From assembly GCF_963676665.1 (NCBI RefSeq), contig NZ_OY781378.1:1518001-1582000 (forward strand): a stretch of DNA of 64,000 bases. Direction: 5' to 3'. The first letter of the stretch is position 1; every line of letters begins with the position of its first letter. This DNA comes from an uncultured Tolumonas sp. GTDB taxonomy: Bacteria; Pseudomonadota; Gammaproteobacteria; Enterobacterales; Aeromonadaceae. Shown one piece after another: positions 1 through 6,952 of the stretch. The notes below the pieces were generated by a model, which was not told the DNA's origin, did not search any database, and worked only from the letters and a program-made list of their open reading frames with translations. A program made the position numbers and the translations under genes.

Positions 1-1
1 G

Positions 2-46
2 CGGCTGGGTATGGTTATTGATTCTGAGCTGGATGACGGTTCGTAA
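2..46 (+). CDS. 3' end of an upstream phage gene (partial)
   Basis: An open frame enters from the left edge and ends at TAA 44-46, overlapping the ATG of the terminase gene by one base. Only about 14 residues are visible (ending ELDDGS). The overlap suggests translational coupling with terL. Its position fits a small terminase subunit or another DNA-packaging gene, but the visible part is too short to identify. Confidence 0.4.
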   Translation, partial: RLGMVIDSELDDGS

Positions 47-1566
47 TGGCAAAAAAAAGAGTCTTACTGCATGAAGACCCACGGTGGTTGCCATTTTGCG
101 AAGAATATTCCGGGGACGCTGGAAGATTTGCTGTTGAAGTGCAGGGCGTAGATCCAAGCCCCCAGCAGCTTGACTTGTATTGCAATGTATCGGTGTCGCG
201 CTCTCGCACCTCCGTGTCATCTGGTCACGGCACGGGCAAGACCACAGGGATAGCTAACATTGTATTGTGGCATATGCTCTGTTACCCGCAATCAATCACA
301 TTGCTTACTGCCAATGACATGGATCAGCTAAAGGCAACGCTCTGGAAAGAGATCGGGCTGGCTGTCGAGCGAATTCGCCGGGGCGATCATGGCTGGATTG
401 CTGAGCACATCGATCTACTTGCCAGCGCCACCATGCGTATTGTTGGTTTTGAGGACACCTGGTTTGTTGAGTCAAAAACAGCTAACGACAAAACGGCCAA
501 TAAAATGGCCGGTCGCCATGGTGAGTGGCTGCTTATCATTGGTGATGAAGCGTCAACATTGTCAGATACAGTGCTTACCACCCTGCGTGGCGCGCTGACT
601 GAACAACATAACCGCATGCTATTAACCAGCCAGCCAACAAGAAATGCCGGGTTCTTTTATCGCACCCATCATGATTTATCAAAAGCCAATGGCGGGGAAT
701 GGGTAAACCTGACCTTCAGCTCCCTTGAATCACCGTTTGTATCTGACGACTCTTTGCGTGAGTTGTGGGATAGCTACGATGAAGACGAGCGCCGTATTCG
801 CATACTTGGGCTGTTCCCACAGGACAGTTCAAAACACATGATGAGCCTAAAGGTTGCGGAGTCAATGTATCGGCGCGGGCGGATCATTAACAACGATGAA
901 CCCTTTGGCTGGCTGGCGCTGGGTGACGTCGCGAGCGGCGAGGGGTTGCGGGATAAGTCGGCAATCGTTCTTGCGCGCGTGATTGGTTATGGTGATCGCG
1001 GTCATGATGCAAGGCGTGTCGAAGTTGTTGAAATTCCGATCCACACCAACGGCATACGTTCTAATCGCATTGCCGCTGCCGCTGTTGAGGTTGGAGAGCA
1101 GAAGGATGGTATAACGTATGTCGTCGACTCTGGTGGCCTTGGTATTACTGTGTGTCAGGACATGGAAGACTTAAACCAGGTAACGCATCGAGTTAACTGG
1201 GGTAATCCGTGCTTTCAGAACAAAAATAAAGACCGGTACCTAAATTTGCGTGCGCAAGCCATGCACCAAGCGGCGAGAGCAGCCAAAGAAGGGCGGTTAA
1301 GCATTCTTACCGCTGAGCATCGCAATACAGTTCTTGGCCAATCCAGTCGGATACCGAAAACATTCACCGATAAGGGCCGTATCCGTGTTCCGCCAAAGCA
1401 TAGTGTGGAGTGGGAAGGAATGGGATCGCCTGACTTGTGGGATGCAATATGTTTCGCCTTTCTCGAAAACGTAGTCTACATACCGTCTGGAGACGGCGGA
1501 ACGTGCCAGCGCAACATGGCGGACGTAGTAGCAAGTGAGGCTGAGGATTTATTTGCTGACGTTTAG
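46..1566 (+). CDS. terL: Terminase large subunit (packaging ATPase/nuclease)
   Basis: This is the motor that cuts concatemeric phage DNA and pumps it through the portal. At 506 residues it has the usual TerL length. The N-terminal ATPase carries a Walker A motif G60-H-G-T-G-K-T66 and a Walker B ending in D167-E168, within LLIIGDEAS. The C-terminal half looks like the RNase H-fold nuclease, with an acidic residue in GDVASGEG (D294) and another in VVDSGGLG near residue 360. The start overlaps the stop of the preceding gene. The portal gene lies almost 29 kb downstream, whereas in many phages the two are adjacent. Identification is by motif and length; I cannot place it in a named headful or cos family. 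Confidence 0.9.
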   Translation: MAKKRVLLHEDPRWLPFCEEYSGDAGRFAVEVQGVDPSPQQLDLYCNVSVSRSRTSVSSGHGTGKTTGIANIVLWHMLCYPQSITLLTANDMDQLKATLWKEIGLAVERIRRGDHGWIAEHIDLLASATMRIVGFEDTWFVESKTANDKTANKMAGRHGEWLLIIGDEASTLSDTVLTTLRGALTEQHNRMLLTSQPTRNAGFFYRTHHDLSKANGGEWVNLTFSSLESPFVSDDSLRELWDSYDEDERRIRILGLFPQDSSKHMMSLKVAESMYRRGRIINNDEPFGWLALGDVASGEGLRDKSAIVLARVIGYGDRGHDARRVEVVEIPIHTNGIRSNRIAAAAVEVGEQKDGITYVVDSGGLGITVCQDMEDLNQVTHRVNWGNPCFQNKNKDRYLNLRAQAMHQAARAAKEGRLSILTAEHRNTVLGQSSRIPKTFTDKGRIRVPPKHSVEWEGMGSPDLWDAICFAFLENVVYIPSGDGGTCQRNMADVVASEAEDLFADV

Positions 1567-1743
1567 GTGAGTCTTATTCCGAATAGCCGTTTTAACGCTC
1601 ACCAAAACGGGGGAACGTTCAAATGTTATACAGAAGGACTACGTAATCTCATCAGCATGACGAGAGTTGTCGATGATTGAGCGTAACGAGCAAGGAAAGC
1701 TGGCTCGGCTGTATTTCTGGTTTGTATTCGGTGGTGAGTGGTC

Positions 1744-2127
1744 TCAGCGGTACTCATCATCGGGTTCTATTTCATCATCATCTACCGGAAATTTAGCATA
1801 ATATTCTTCGGCTATTTCTGCTTGAGCATCTTCTTCCAGTCTTTTTTGTTGCTCGATTTCATCTCGGTGCAACTCAAGATATTCCATTATTTCAACGAGT
1901 ATATTTGCAGCACCGGCTTGGCTTTCTGCTCGAAGCTTTCCTTCTATGATGCGAATAGGTTTTTCATCTGCCGGAAGTCCCGCGTCAAAACTTTGCTGTA
2001 GGCGATAGATGATCTCTGAGTTCATTGATCTTCCAGATAACTTCGCTGCTTCGGCTATTTTCTCTCTCATTCCATCTGGGAATCGAAGATTGAACTTATC
2101 CTGCATTTGACTTGGGTACTTTGTCAC
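1744..2127 (-). CDS. Arc-like ribbon-helix-helix repressor
   Basis: The 127-residue protein begins with an Arc/MetJ-type ribbon-helix-helix: a strand ([12 protein letters not shown]), then helices including [23 protein letters not shown]. The tail is long, charged and acidic ([21 protein letters not shown] and beyond). The GTG at 2127 is preceded by an AGGTG ribosome site; an in-frame ATG at 2106 is a second possible start. It is transcribed away from a second RHH gene and an antirepressor gene, as in the arc/mnt/ant (immI) region of phage P22. It probably binds the intergenic repeats and represses ant. Which of the two RHH proteins corresponds to Arc and which to Mnt cannot be settled by eye. 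Confidence 0.8.
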   Translation of the reverse strand: MTKYPSQMQDKFNLRFPDGMREKIAEAAKLSGRSMNSEIIYRLQQSFDAGLPADEKPIRIIEGKLRAESQAGAANILVEIMEYLELHRDEIEQQKRLEEDAQAEIAEEYYAKFPVDDDEIEPDDEYR

Positions 2128-2243
2128 AACTGAACACCTAACTAACGATCACATAAAATAATTATGGTGGTAACTTGACACTTAGTGCATGGTGTTAAAT
2201 TAATATCAATGGTGGCAACTAAACACCATTGATAGGAGGAAGA
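2128..2243. promoter_or_regulatory. Divergent operator/promoter region between the two RHH repressors
   Basis: A 19-bp motif occurs twice as a direct repeat, at 2164-2182 and 2209-2227 (15 of 19 identical, both beginning ATGGTGG). The second copy overlaps a perfect 10-bp inverted repeat, ATCAATGGTG at 2205-2214 and CACCATTGAT at 2224-2233, with a 9-bp spacer. A TTGACA at 2175-2180 may be a -35 element for rightward transcription, with an AT-rich -10 candidate near 2198-2206. The arrangement suggests tandem RHH operators controlling both directions. Sites were found by reading; no binding data. Confidence 0.65.
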
Positions 2244-2423
2244 ATGGAAAATCAGCAAGATGTAAAGGTTACGCTTAGATATCCGAAGCGGATTGAGGAT
2301 GAATACAGAAAGTTGGCTGAAAAAGAAGGAATATCAAAAAACTCTGCAATCGTTCAGGCGCTTGCCTGGGCTTTGGAGTTTAGAGGGAAATTTATGAATG
2401 AAAGCAACAACAAAGCAGTGTAG
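2244..2423 (+). CDS. Mnt/Arc-like small ribbon-helix-helix repressor
   Basis: This 59-residue protein reads as a bare ribbon-helix-helix: strand DVKVTLRYPKRIED, helix EYRKLAEKEG, turn ISKN, helix SAIVQALAWALEF. The ATG at 2244 is preferred over the upstream in-frame start because AGGAGG lies directly before it (2234-2239). It is divergent from the other RHH gene and lies 86 bp upstream of ant. A pair of RHH repressors beside an antirepressor is the layout of P22 immI, where Arc limits ant expression and Mnt maintains repression in the lysogen. Similar roles are inferred here. Confidence 0.78.
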   Translation: MENQQDVKVTLRYPKRIEDEYRKLAEKEGISKNSAIVQALAWALEFRGKFMNESNNKAV

Positions 2424-2431
2424 AGATGAAA

Positions 2432-2461
2432 ACGCCCCAGCTGCGTCAACAGCTAAGGCGT
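2432..2461 (+). promoter_or_regulatory. RNA hairpin between the RHH gene and ant
   Basis: ACGCCCCAGCTG (2432-2443) pairs with CAGCTAAGGCGT (2450-2461) except for a two-base internal mismatch, leaving a 6-nt loop. No T-run follows, so it is not a standard terminator. It lies in the leader of ant, 48 bp before its start, and could affect message stability or translation. P22 ant is controlled post-transcriptionally by an antisense RNA; whether anything similar happens here is unknown. Confidence 0.45.
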
Positions 2462-2509
2462 CAATGAAGTTGTATTCCCGAACCACTCGAATGATTAAGG
2501 ATAAACATC

Positions 2510-3391
2510 ATGGTTAGTATAACCAAAGTAATAAATTGCGCCAGTGGGATAGACGCTTCTGGTGATTCAAACACCGATTCAATCTCTAACAACGCCATTG
2601 TTGTGCCATTTCACGGCGCAGACCTGATGTTAGTACCATTCAACAATGAGCCGTATGTTCCGATGAAGCCAGTTGTTGAAGGTATGGGGTTAGCTTGGCA
2701 GTCGCAACTAGAAAAAATAAAATCAAAATTCTCGAAGGGTATAACTGAAATAGTTATACCTTCAGCTGGAGGTGATCAACTGACAACTTGCTTATCCCTT
2801 AAAAAGCTTCCAGCATGGCTTTACTCAATCCAGTTGGGGAAAATAAAAGATCTGGCTGTTCGTGAGAGAGTGGAAACATACCAGAACGAAAGTGACGAAG
2901 TTCTCTGGCAATACTGGACTAAAGGATCAGCAACCAAAGAATCAGTTTCTGCTGAGTTAAACCTTCCAAACTTCTCCGATCTAGTTGCCGCAGCTCGGGC
3001 ATGGGCTGATGAGGTTGAACAGAAGAGAATTGCCAAACAAGAAGTCATTGCACTGCAAAACAAAGCTGAAGAAACAAAACCAGTAATTGAGGCATTCGAC
3101 AAGATCGCCATTGCTGATGGTTCGTTCAACATGACTGAATTAGCTAAGGTGCTGCAGGTTAAACCCATCACTTTGCGCAAACATCTGCATGCACACCGCT
3201 GGATCTACCGCCGCAATGGTTCAAAGAACTGGCTGGGTTATCAAGATCGCATTCAATCTGGATTGATTGAGCACAAGATCAACGTGTATGAAAAAGAAGA
3301 TGGTTCGCAGGGTGTATCTGAACAGGTGCGGATCACACCGAAAGGCATTACTCGGTTAGCAATGGAATTGTCTTCAGGCGGTGCAGTATGA
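2510..3391 (+). CDS. ant: Phage antirepressor (P22 Ant N-domain plus KilAC-like C-domain)
   Basis: The protein has 293 residues. About residues 28-140 (VPFHGADLMLVPFNNEPYV and onward, then LPAWLYSIQLGKIKD) match the P22_AR_N type of antirepressor domain. The C-terminal part (NMTELAKVLQVKPITLRKHL, then RITPKGITRLA) matches the KilAC/ANT DNA-binding type found in many prophage antirepressors. Such proteins inactivate the lysogenic repressor and promote induction. The ATG follows an AAGGA ribosome site. The gene lies downstream of the RHH repressor and overlaps the next small gene by 4 bp. The target could be the XRE repressor at the far end of the prophage (44140-44511), which is inference only. 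Confidence 0.88.
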   Translation: MVSITKVINCASGIDASGDSNTDSISNNAIVVPFHGADLMLVPFNNEPYVPMKPVVEGMGLAWQSQLEKIKSKFSKGITEIVIPSAGGDQLTTCLSLKKLPAWLYSIQLGKIKDLAVRERVETYQNESDEVLWQYWTKGSATKESVSAELNLPNFSDLVAAARAWADEVEQKRIAKQEVIALQNKAEETKPVIEAFDKIAIADGSFNMTELAKVLQVKPITLRKHLHAHRWIYRRNGSKNWLGYQDRIQSGLIEHKINVYEKEDGSQGVSEQVRITPKGITRLAMELSSGGAV

Positions 3392-3600
3392 GCGCACTGA
3401 AAGTTGTTAAAACTCAAATGATGGAAGTCAATGTCGATGACTTTAATCGGTTGCTTGCAATTGCTGAGTGGGTGTCTTTGTTGTCCACTTTTGCCGCTAT
3501 GTCAGTCAGTGGCAGGGCTAATTCAGCTCTGTTCGAGCGCGCACTATGCTCAATAAAAGATGATTGCGCTGCAATGGTATCCGTACTTGATAGTTTGTAG
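3388..3600 (+). CDS. Small phage protein of unknown function (paralogue of 44689-44891)
   Basis: This 70-residue protein is coupled to ant by an ATGA overlap. It has no signal peptide or obvious membrane segment and reads as a mostly helical protein. Its body (LLSTFAAMSVSG, then SALFERALCSIKDDC) resembles the small protein encoded at 44689-44891 beside the XRE repressor, which has LLAMFAGLSIAS and VMLDRAFAHINDTC at matching positions. I do not recognise the family. A regulatory role is suggested only by the neighbours. A terminator follows 18 bp later. Confidence 0.7.
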   Translation: MSALKVVKTQMMEVNVDDFNRLLAIAEWVSLLSTFAAMSVSGRANSALFERALCSIKDDCAAMVSVLDSL

Positions 3601-3618
3601 TCGCCTCTGGAGTTTCAA

Positions 3619-3641
3619 CCGCCACTTCGGCGGGGGTTTTT
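3619..3641 (+). terminator. Rho-independent terminator after the ant operon
   Basis: CCGCC (3619-3623), loop ACTTC, GGCGG (3629-3633), then GGG and five T. It ends the RHH-ant-small gene transcript. Confidence 0.75.
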
Positions 3642-3673
3642 AATAAATAATAAGCGCCATACGGGTAAGTTTG

Positions 3674-3724
3674 TATAATGCCCACAGTCGCCAACCTTTG
3701 CTCGCTATCAGTGGGCGTTTTTTT
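3674..3724 (+). promoter_or_regulatory. Second terminator and possible promoter directly before the LprI-like gene
   Basis: GCCCAC (3680-3685) pairs with GTGGGC (3711-3716) and is followed by seven T (3718-3724), only 7 bp before the AAGGAG of the next gene. A TATAAT sits at 3674-3679. If it is a real -10, transcripts would start within the 5' arm and escape the hairpin, while read-through from upstream would be stopped. The -35 match is poor, so the promoter is tentative. The terminator is more secure. Confidence 0.5.
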
Positions 3725-3741
3725 ACATACAAGGAGCATGT

Positions 3742-4482
3742 ATGAAGCGTGTATCGATGTTAATTATTTTCATCTTGTTTTCAGTAAAGGCATTTGCAGG
3801 GGTCGCATTGACAGGTGACATGGCCTATATCGACAGGAATTTTAGCGGCGTCTACAGCACTTTTTTAAGCAAGAGTGATGGGATAACCATGGTTGCGGTT
3901 AAAGACAATAATTTTTATACCTATATGCCAAAGAAAGATATTCTCATTAAATGGCAAGTTGATTCAATTGATTACAAAGAGACGCTTATTAACCTTATTG
4001 GAAAAGATGATTCAATAATAACAATGAAAAACTTACTTGGTGACATAAAGGTAAGCATGGATGATGGTGGATTCATTCTTAATAGAATAAGGGGTTTCAC
4101 AAAGCGCGATGCAGACGCGTTTCTCGATGTGGTGGCTAGATCTAATGGTTCTGCAGCGGCGATTGATAAGCGTGAAAAAACTACTGGGGTTGGCAACTTA
4201 AAAGCCAGCTTTGACTGCAAAAAAGCCAGCACAAAGACCGAGATAATGATTTGCAGTGATCCGGGGTTGGCACAAAAAGACATAGAAATGAGCGTGGTAT
4301 TTAAGCAGGCGGTCGCTGCGTCTGGGGATAATGGCGCCGGAATTAAAAAGGGCCAAAAGGCATGGATGAAAGAACGGAACAAGTGCGGTGACACGCAATG
4401 TCTACTCCAATCATACCAGGAACAGATAGATGAGCTGGTATCGCTCCGAACCTACATGTCAAAGCCAGCTGAATTCAGATAG
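3742..4482 (+). CDS. Secreted protein with C-terminal LprI-like (lysozyme-inhibitor) domain; probable moron
   Basis: The protein has 246 residues. Residues 1-19 form a signal peptide (MKRVSMLIIFILFSVKAFA), so it should reach the periplasm. Residues about 150-240 carry the LprI-type pattern: SFDCKKASTKTEIMICSDP, then GQKAWMKERNKC and CLLQSYQEQIDEL, with four conserved-looking cysteines. LprI from Mycobacterium inhibits lysozyme, and the domain is common in proteobacterial periplasmic proteins. The middle part (residues 20-150) is not recognised. The gene has a strong ribosome site, AAGGAG at 3731-3736. Terminators before it and a hairpin after it isolate it from the phage operons, as expected for a lysogenic-conversion gene. 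Confidence 0.75.
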   Translation: MKRVSMLIIFILFSVKAFAGVALTGDMAYIDRNFSGVYSTFLSKSDGITMVAVKDNNFYTYMPKKDILIKWQVDSIDYKETLINLIGKDDSIITMKNLLGDIKVSMDDGGFILNRIRGFTKRDADAFLDVVARSNGSAAAIDKREKTTGVGNLKASFDCKKASTKTEIMICSDPGLAQKDIEMSVVFKQAVAASGDNGAGIKKGQKAWMKERNKCGDTQCLLQSYQEQIDELVSLRTYMSKPAEFR

Positions 4483-4536
4483 CGAATGTATTAAACAGGA
4501 AATACCACCGCTTGGCTGAACAATAAAATACCTAAC

Positions 4537-4563
4537 ATACCCCTATGTCTACCGTAGGGGTAT
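4537..4563 (+). promoter_or_regulatory. Hairpin covering the ribosome site of the first head gene
   Basis: ATACCCCTA (4537-4545) and TAGGGGTAT (4555-4563) form a perfect 9-bp stem with a 9-nt loop. The 3' arm contains the only Shine-Dalgarno-like stretch (AGGGGT, 4556-4561) before ATG 4569. Folding would therefore hide the ribosome site. It could alternatively act as a weak terminator for the upstream gene, but the following TGTTT is short. Confidence 0.5.
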
Positions 4564-4568
4564 TGTTT

Positions 4569-5420
4569 ATGCAGCAACCACCAATCATTAAATACAACCT
4601 AAAAGACCGCGGGCGTAAGTTCAGTGGCAAAGAAAGAAACTTTAATATTCCAGCCATTGTCGCCGCCATCAACTCACCAAAGTGCCAGGAAAGAGTCAGC
4701 ACGCGCGGAATGCTCGGGTATTTCGGGCACTGGCCACGAATTCGGTTTGGGCTGGAGCCGCCAGAGGGTGGTATTGCTGATGGGAAGGCGCACTCCATTG
4801 AACCGGCGTTGGTAACCACCTACCTCAAGGCTTATCCTGACGGAACCATCGAGCACAAGACGGAATTTCTCGATAACGATTCAGGCCGCATGGCCTCCAG
4901 AATGTATGCCAATCGCGTTGGTGGATTTAGTACCGCCATCGATACAAATAAACCGGAGTTGTTCGGTTTCGACTGGGTAAACGATCCAAACTATTCAACC
5001 AATCGCGGTTATGAGTTGGTATTGGACAGTGTAAGCGGCGGTGAAATTGGCATTGGCGAGATCCTGATGGCCGAGCAATTGGAAATCATTGAGGCTCAGC
5101 GGCTTCTCATCTCGCAAATGGACAATAACGTCATTATGGCGCTGGATGCTGCTGGCAGGCTTGAGCAAGAAAATAATGAGCTACTGGATCTGCTAAGTAA
5201 AACAAACACGAAGAAGTCAGTTGTGCATGCCATTTTTGATAGCGCTGCTGCAGGCGTTGCAAGTGAGCACCTTGAACGAATTAATCGTGATGCGGCTATG
5301 TTTAAAAATACCGACTCACTACCAAGATTCAAGGAGGCTGACAACAAGCAAATGGCGTTAGATTCAGCCGCTGATAACGAATACTTGCGCCTTGTTAGTC
5401 GGGTGATCCCTTATGTTTGA
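4569..5420 (+). CDS. Phage head-region protein, function unknown
   Basis: ATG 4569 is preferred because AGGGGT lies 7 bp upstream. An earlier in-frame ATG (4545) lies inside a hairpin. The product is 283 residues. The N-terminal half is globular, and residues about 165-215 are predicted coiled coil (EQLEIIEAQRLLISQMDNN, then LEQENNELLDLL). It contains the short motif (F/L)DSAA twice (IFDSAAAG and ALDSAADN); the same motif recurs in the major capsid protein. As first gene of the head block it could be a scaffold, protease or internal head protein, but I see no protease signature. It overlaps the next gene by 8 bp. Confidence 0.7.
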   Translation: MQQPPIIKYNLKDRGRKFSGKERNFNIPAIVAAINSPKCQERVSTRGMLGYFGHWPRIRFGLEPPEGGIADGKAHSIEPALVTTYLKAYPDGTIEHKTEFLDNDSGRMASRMYANRVGGFSTAIDTNKPELFGFDWVNDPNYSTNRGYELVLDSVSGGEIGIGEILMAEQLEIIEAQRLLISQMDNNVIMALDAAGRLEQENNELLDLLSKTNTKKSVVHAIFDSAAAGVASEHLERINRDAAMFKNTDSLPRFKEADNKQMALDSAADNEYLRLVSRVIPYV

Positions 5421-6132
5421 GCCAGTGAAAGTCGCCGTTGGTGAGTTCATGCAGGGCTTCTATCGCGAGCTAGTGCCAACTACAAAGCCAATGATTGAGT
5501 TTGTCGATCGCGGGTTTGAGCGCTGCTTTGCGTTTGCCCCATCACGAATGATTGATCAGGCAGAGGATATGCTGGCGTCATGGCAACGCAACGACACCGA
5601 GCAAGCCGCGAGCAAGCCAGCCAAGCTGCCAGTAGTGATTGTGGCTATAAGCAAAGATTACACGCCAACGGCTCGCGATTTCTCAACCCAGATATCCGAT
5701 CCAATCCCAATCACTATTACCTCGGATGACAAAGAGCGGTACTTTGAGCTGAAGATGATTGTTGGTGACGTTCGCGCGCAGATCGCGGTTATTGCATCAG
5801 ACGAGCCAACAGCCAAGAGCATTGCCGCGCAATTCTTGCTTCACCTTGATTCACCAAGTCGCCGTAGCTTCGATGCAAACTATTCCTTTGCTGGGATAAA
5901 CCACCCATTTCCCGTGCACGTTGAATCACCAGATAACCCAGCAATGAATATTGATACCGGGAATAAAAATATAACCATTCTGGCGATTGATTTGACGTTG
6001 AAGTGCTCAATACCGTTATTCCGAGCACCCAAGGTTGGCGAGCCCAATGATGGCAAAGGAACGCCGGGTACCAGTGACCCAGCAGGCTATCCTCTGGTCA
6101 GTGAAGTTAACAACTATCCATCGGAGGTCTGA
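5413..6132 (+). CDS. Hypothetical phage structural-region protein
   Basis: 239 residues, unrecognised. The N-terminus contains an amphipathic segment (residues 1-40, MFEPVKVAVGEFMQGFYREL). The middle reads as mixed alpha/beta with a strand-rich part (PVVIVAISKDYTPTARD, then IPITITSDDKERYFELKMIV). It starts inside the stop of the preceding gene and ends overlapping the next ATG, so it belongs to a tightly coupled operon running to 8519. A head-completion or neck role is possible from position alone. Confidence 0.65.
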   Translation: MFEPVKVAVGEFMQGFYRELVPTTKPMIEFVDRGFERCFAFAPSRMIDQAEDMLASWQRNDTEQAASKPAKLPVVIVAISKDYTPTARDFSTQISDPIPITITSDDKERYFELKMIVGDVRAQIAVIASDEPTAKSIAAQFLLHLDSPSRRSFDANYSFAGINHPFPVHVESPDNPAMNIDTGNKNITILAIDLTLKCSIPLFRAPKVGEPNDGKGTPGTSDPAGYPLVSEVNNYPSEV

Positions 6133-6617
6133 TGCTTCAAATTCAAGCCAATATATCAGGCTATTTTGGCAAGCCCGCTTCGGTGTTTGCAGGTTTTGAT
6201 GAAGAAACTGGGATATTGGTAGTAGCAAAACTATCTGACCAAATAGCACGGCGCAAGGATTGCACACTGATTTCATCAGATGGCAGATCTGATCGTGATT
6301 CTCTGTTTTCTAATTCAGATCTTGAGGGCTCCATAACTGACTACTTCAAAATAAAGGGTCGCATAGCTTCCGATGGCGTTAGTGGTTGTTTACGCATTAC
6401 GGATGGCGCCATGCGCGCGGATCCGGTATCAGCTATAGAGAAAGACGGTATTGATGCAAGTGGGCCGCGATACCGCGTTGCATCAGAGGCGAGCAATTAC
6501 CAAGTCGGGGTTCTGGCAATATGCCGGTACGTTTCAAAGGTTGGCGCAATATCCGATAGTATTAGCATGGCTGATAAGTTGGCGGGTCTTCTATCTGGGC
6601 GAGCGATTACGATATGA
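6132..6617 (+). CDS. Hypothetical phage protein
   Basis: 161 residues, unrecognised. The start overlaps the previous stop by one base (TGATG), and GGAGG lies just upstream (6123-6127). The sequence reads as a small beta-rich domain (LQIQANISGYFGKPASVFAGFDEETGI) with no membrane segment. Its place in the head-neck operon is the only functional hint. Confidence 0.65.
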   Translation: MLQIQANISGYFGKPASVFAGFDEETGILVVAKLSDQIARRKDCTLISSDGRSDRDSLFSNSDLEGSITDYFKIKGRIASDGVSGCLRITDGAMRADPVSAIEKDGIDASGPRYRVASEASNYQVGVLAICRYVSKVGAISDSISMADKLAGLLSGRAITI

Positions 6618-6952
6618 ACATAGACCAAAACAGCCAATCGGCGCGTGTATTCTGGCGAATGGTGCGGGATTTCTCCCTTGCAATCAAGCCATGGGAAACC
6701 GCCATTTACTACGATATCAATCCAGATGAGATATGGGACGCCACGCTGGTATCTGAGCGGGTTTACGGTCGGCGTGATGAGTTTATGACAGTCATGGCTG
6801 TCGCTGGTATTGATTCCGCTGATGAGCCATTAGAGCAAAAGCAACTAATACTGCCGAATGAAACGCAGCTGCGGAAACTAAAGCAGTTGGCAGGCTTTGA
6901 ATCCAGATCTGAATACCGAGAAGATGGCAAGCCAACGTGGAGCACTGAGTAA
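6614..6952 (+). CDS. Hypothetical phage protein
   Basis: 112 residues, unrecognised. It starts in an ATGA overlap with the previous stop. It has an aromatic-rich N-terminal half (VFWRMVRDFSLAIKPWETAIYYD) and a helical C-terminal part. It runs into the next gene with a TAATG overlap. It may be a neck or connector accessory protein, which I infer only from its position. Confidence 0.6.
   Translation: MNIDQNSQSARVFWRMVRDFSLAIKPWETAIYYDINPDEIWDATLVSERVYGRRDEFMTVMAVAGIDSADEPLEQKQLILPNETQLRKLKQLAGFESRSEYREDGKPTWSTE

Noticed and set aside
1567..1743. Pac site or small RNA in the gap after terL
   Set aside because: Only a weak GGTGAG/CTCACC pairing with a long loop was seen; no repeated hexanucleotide pac-like pattern.
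3674..3679. TATAAT as a definite promoter for the LprI-like gene
   Set aside because: The spacing-compatible -35 region is poor, so I kept it only as a possibility in the regulatory entry.
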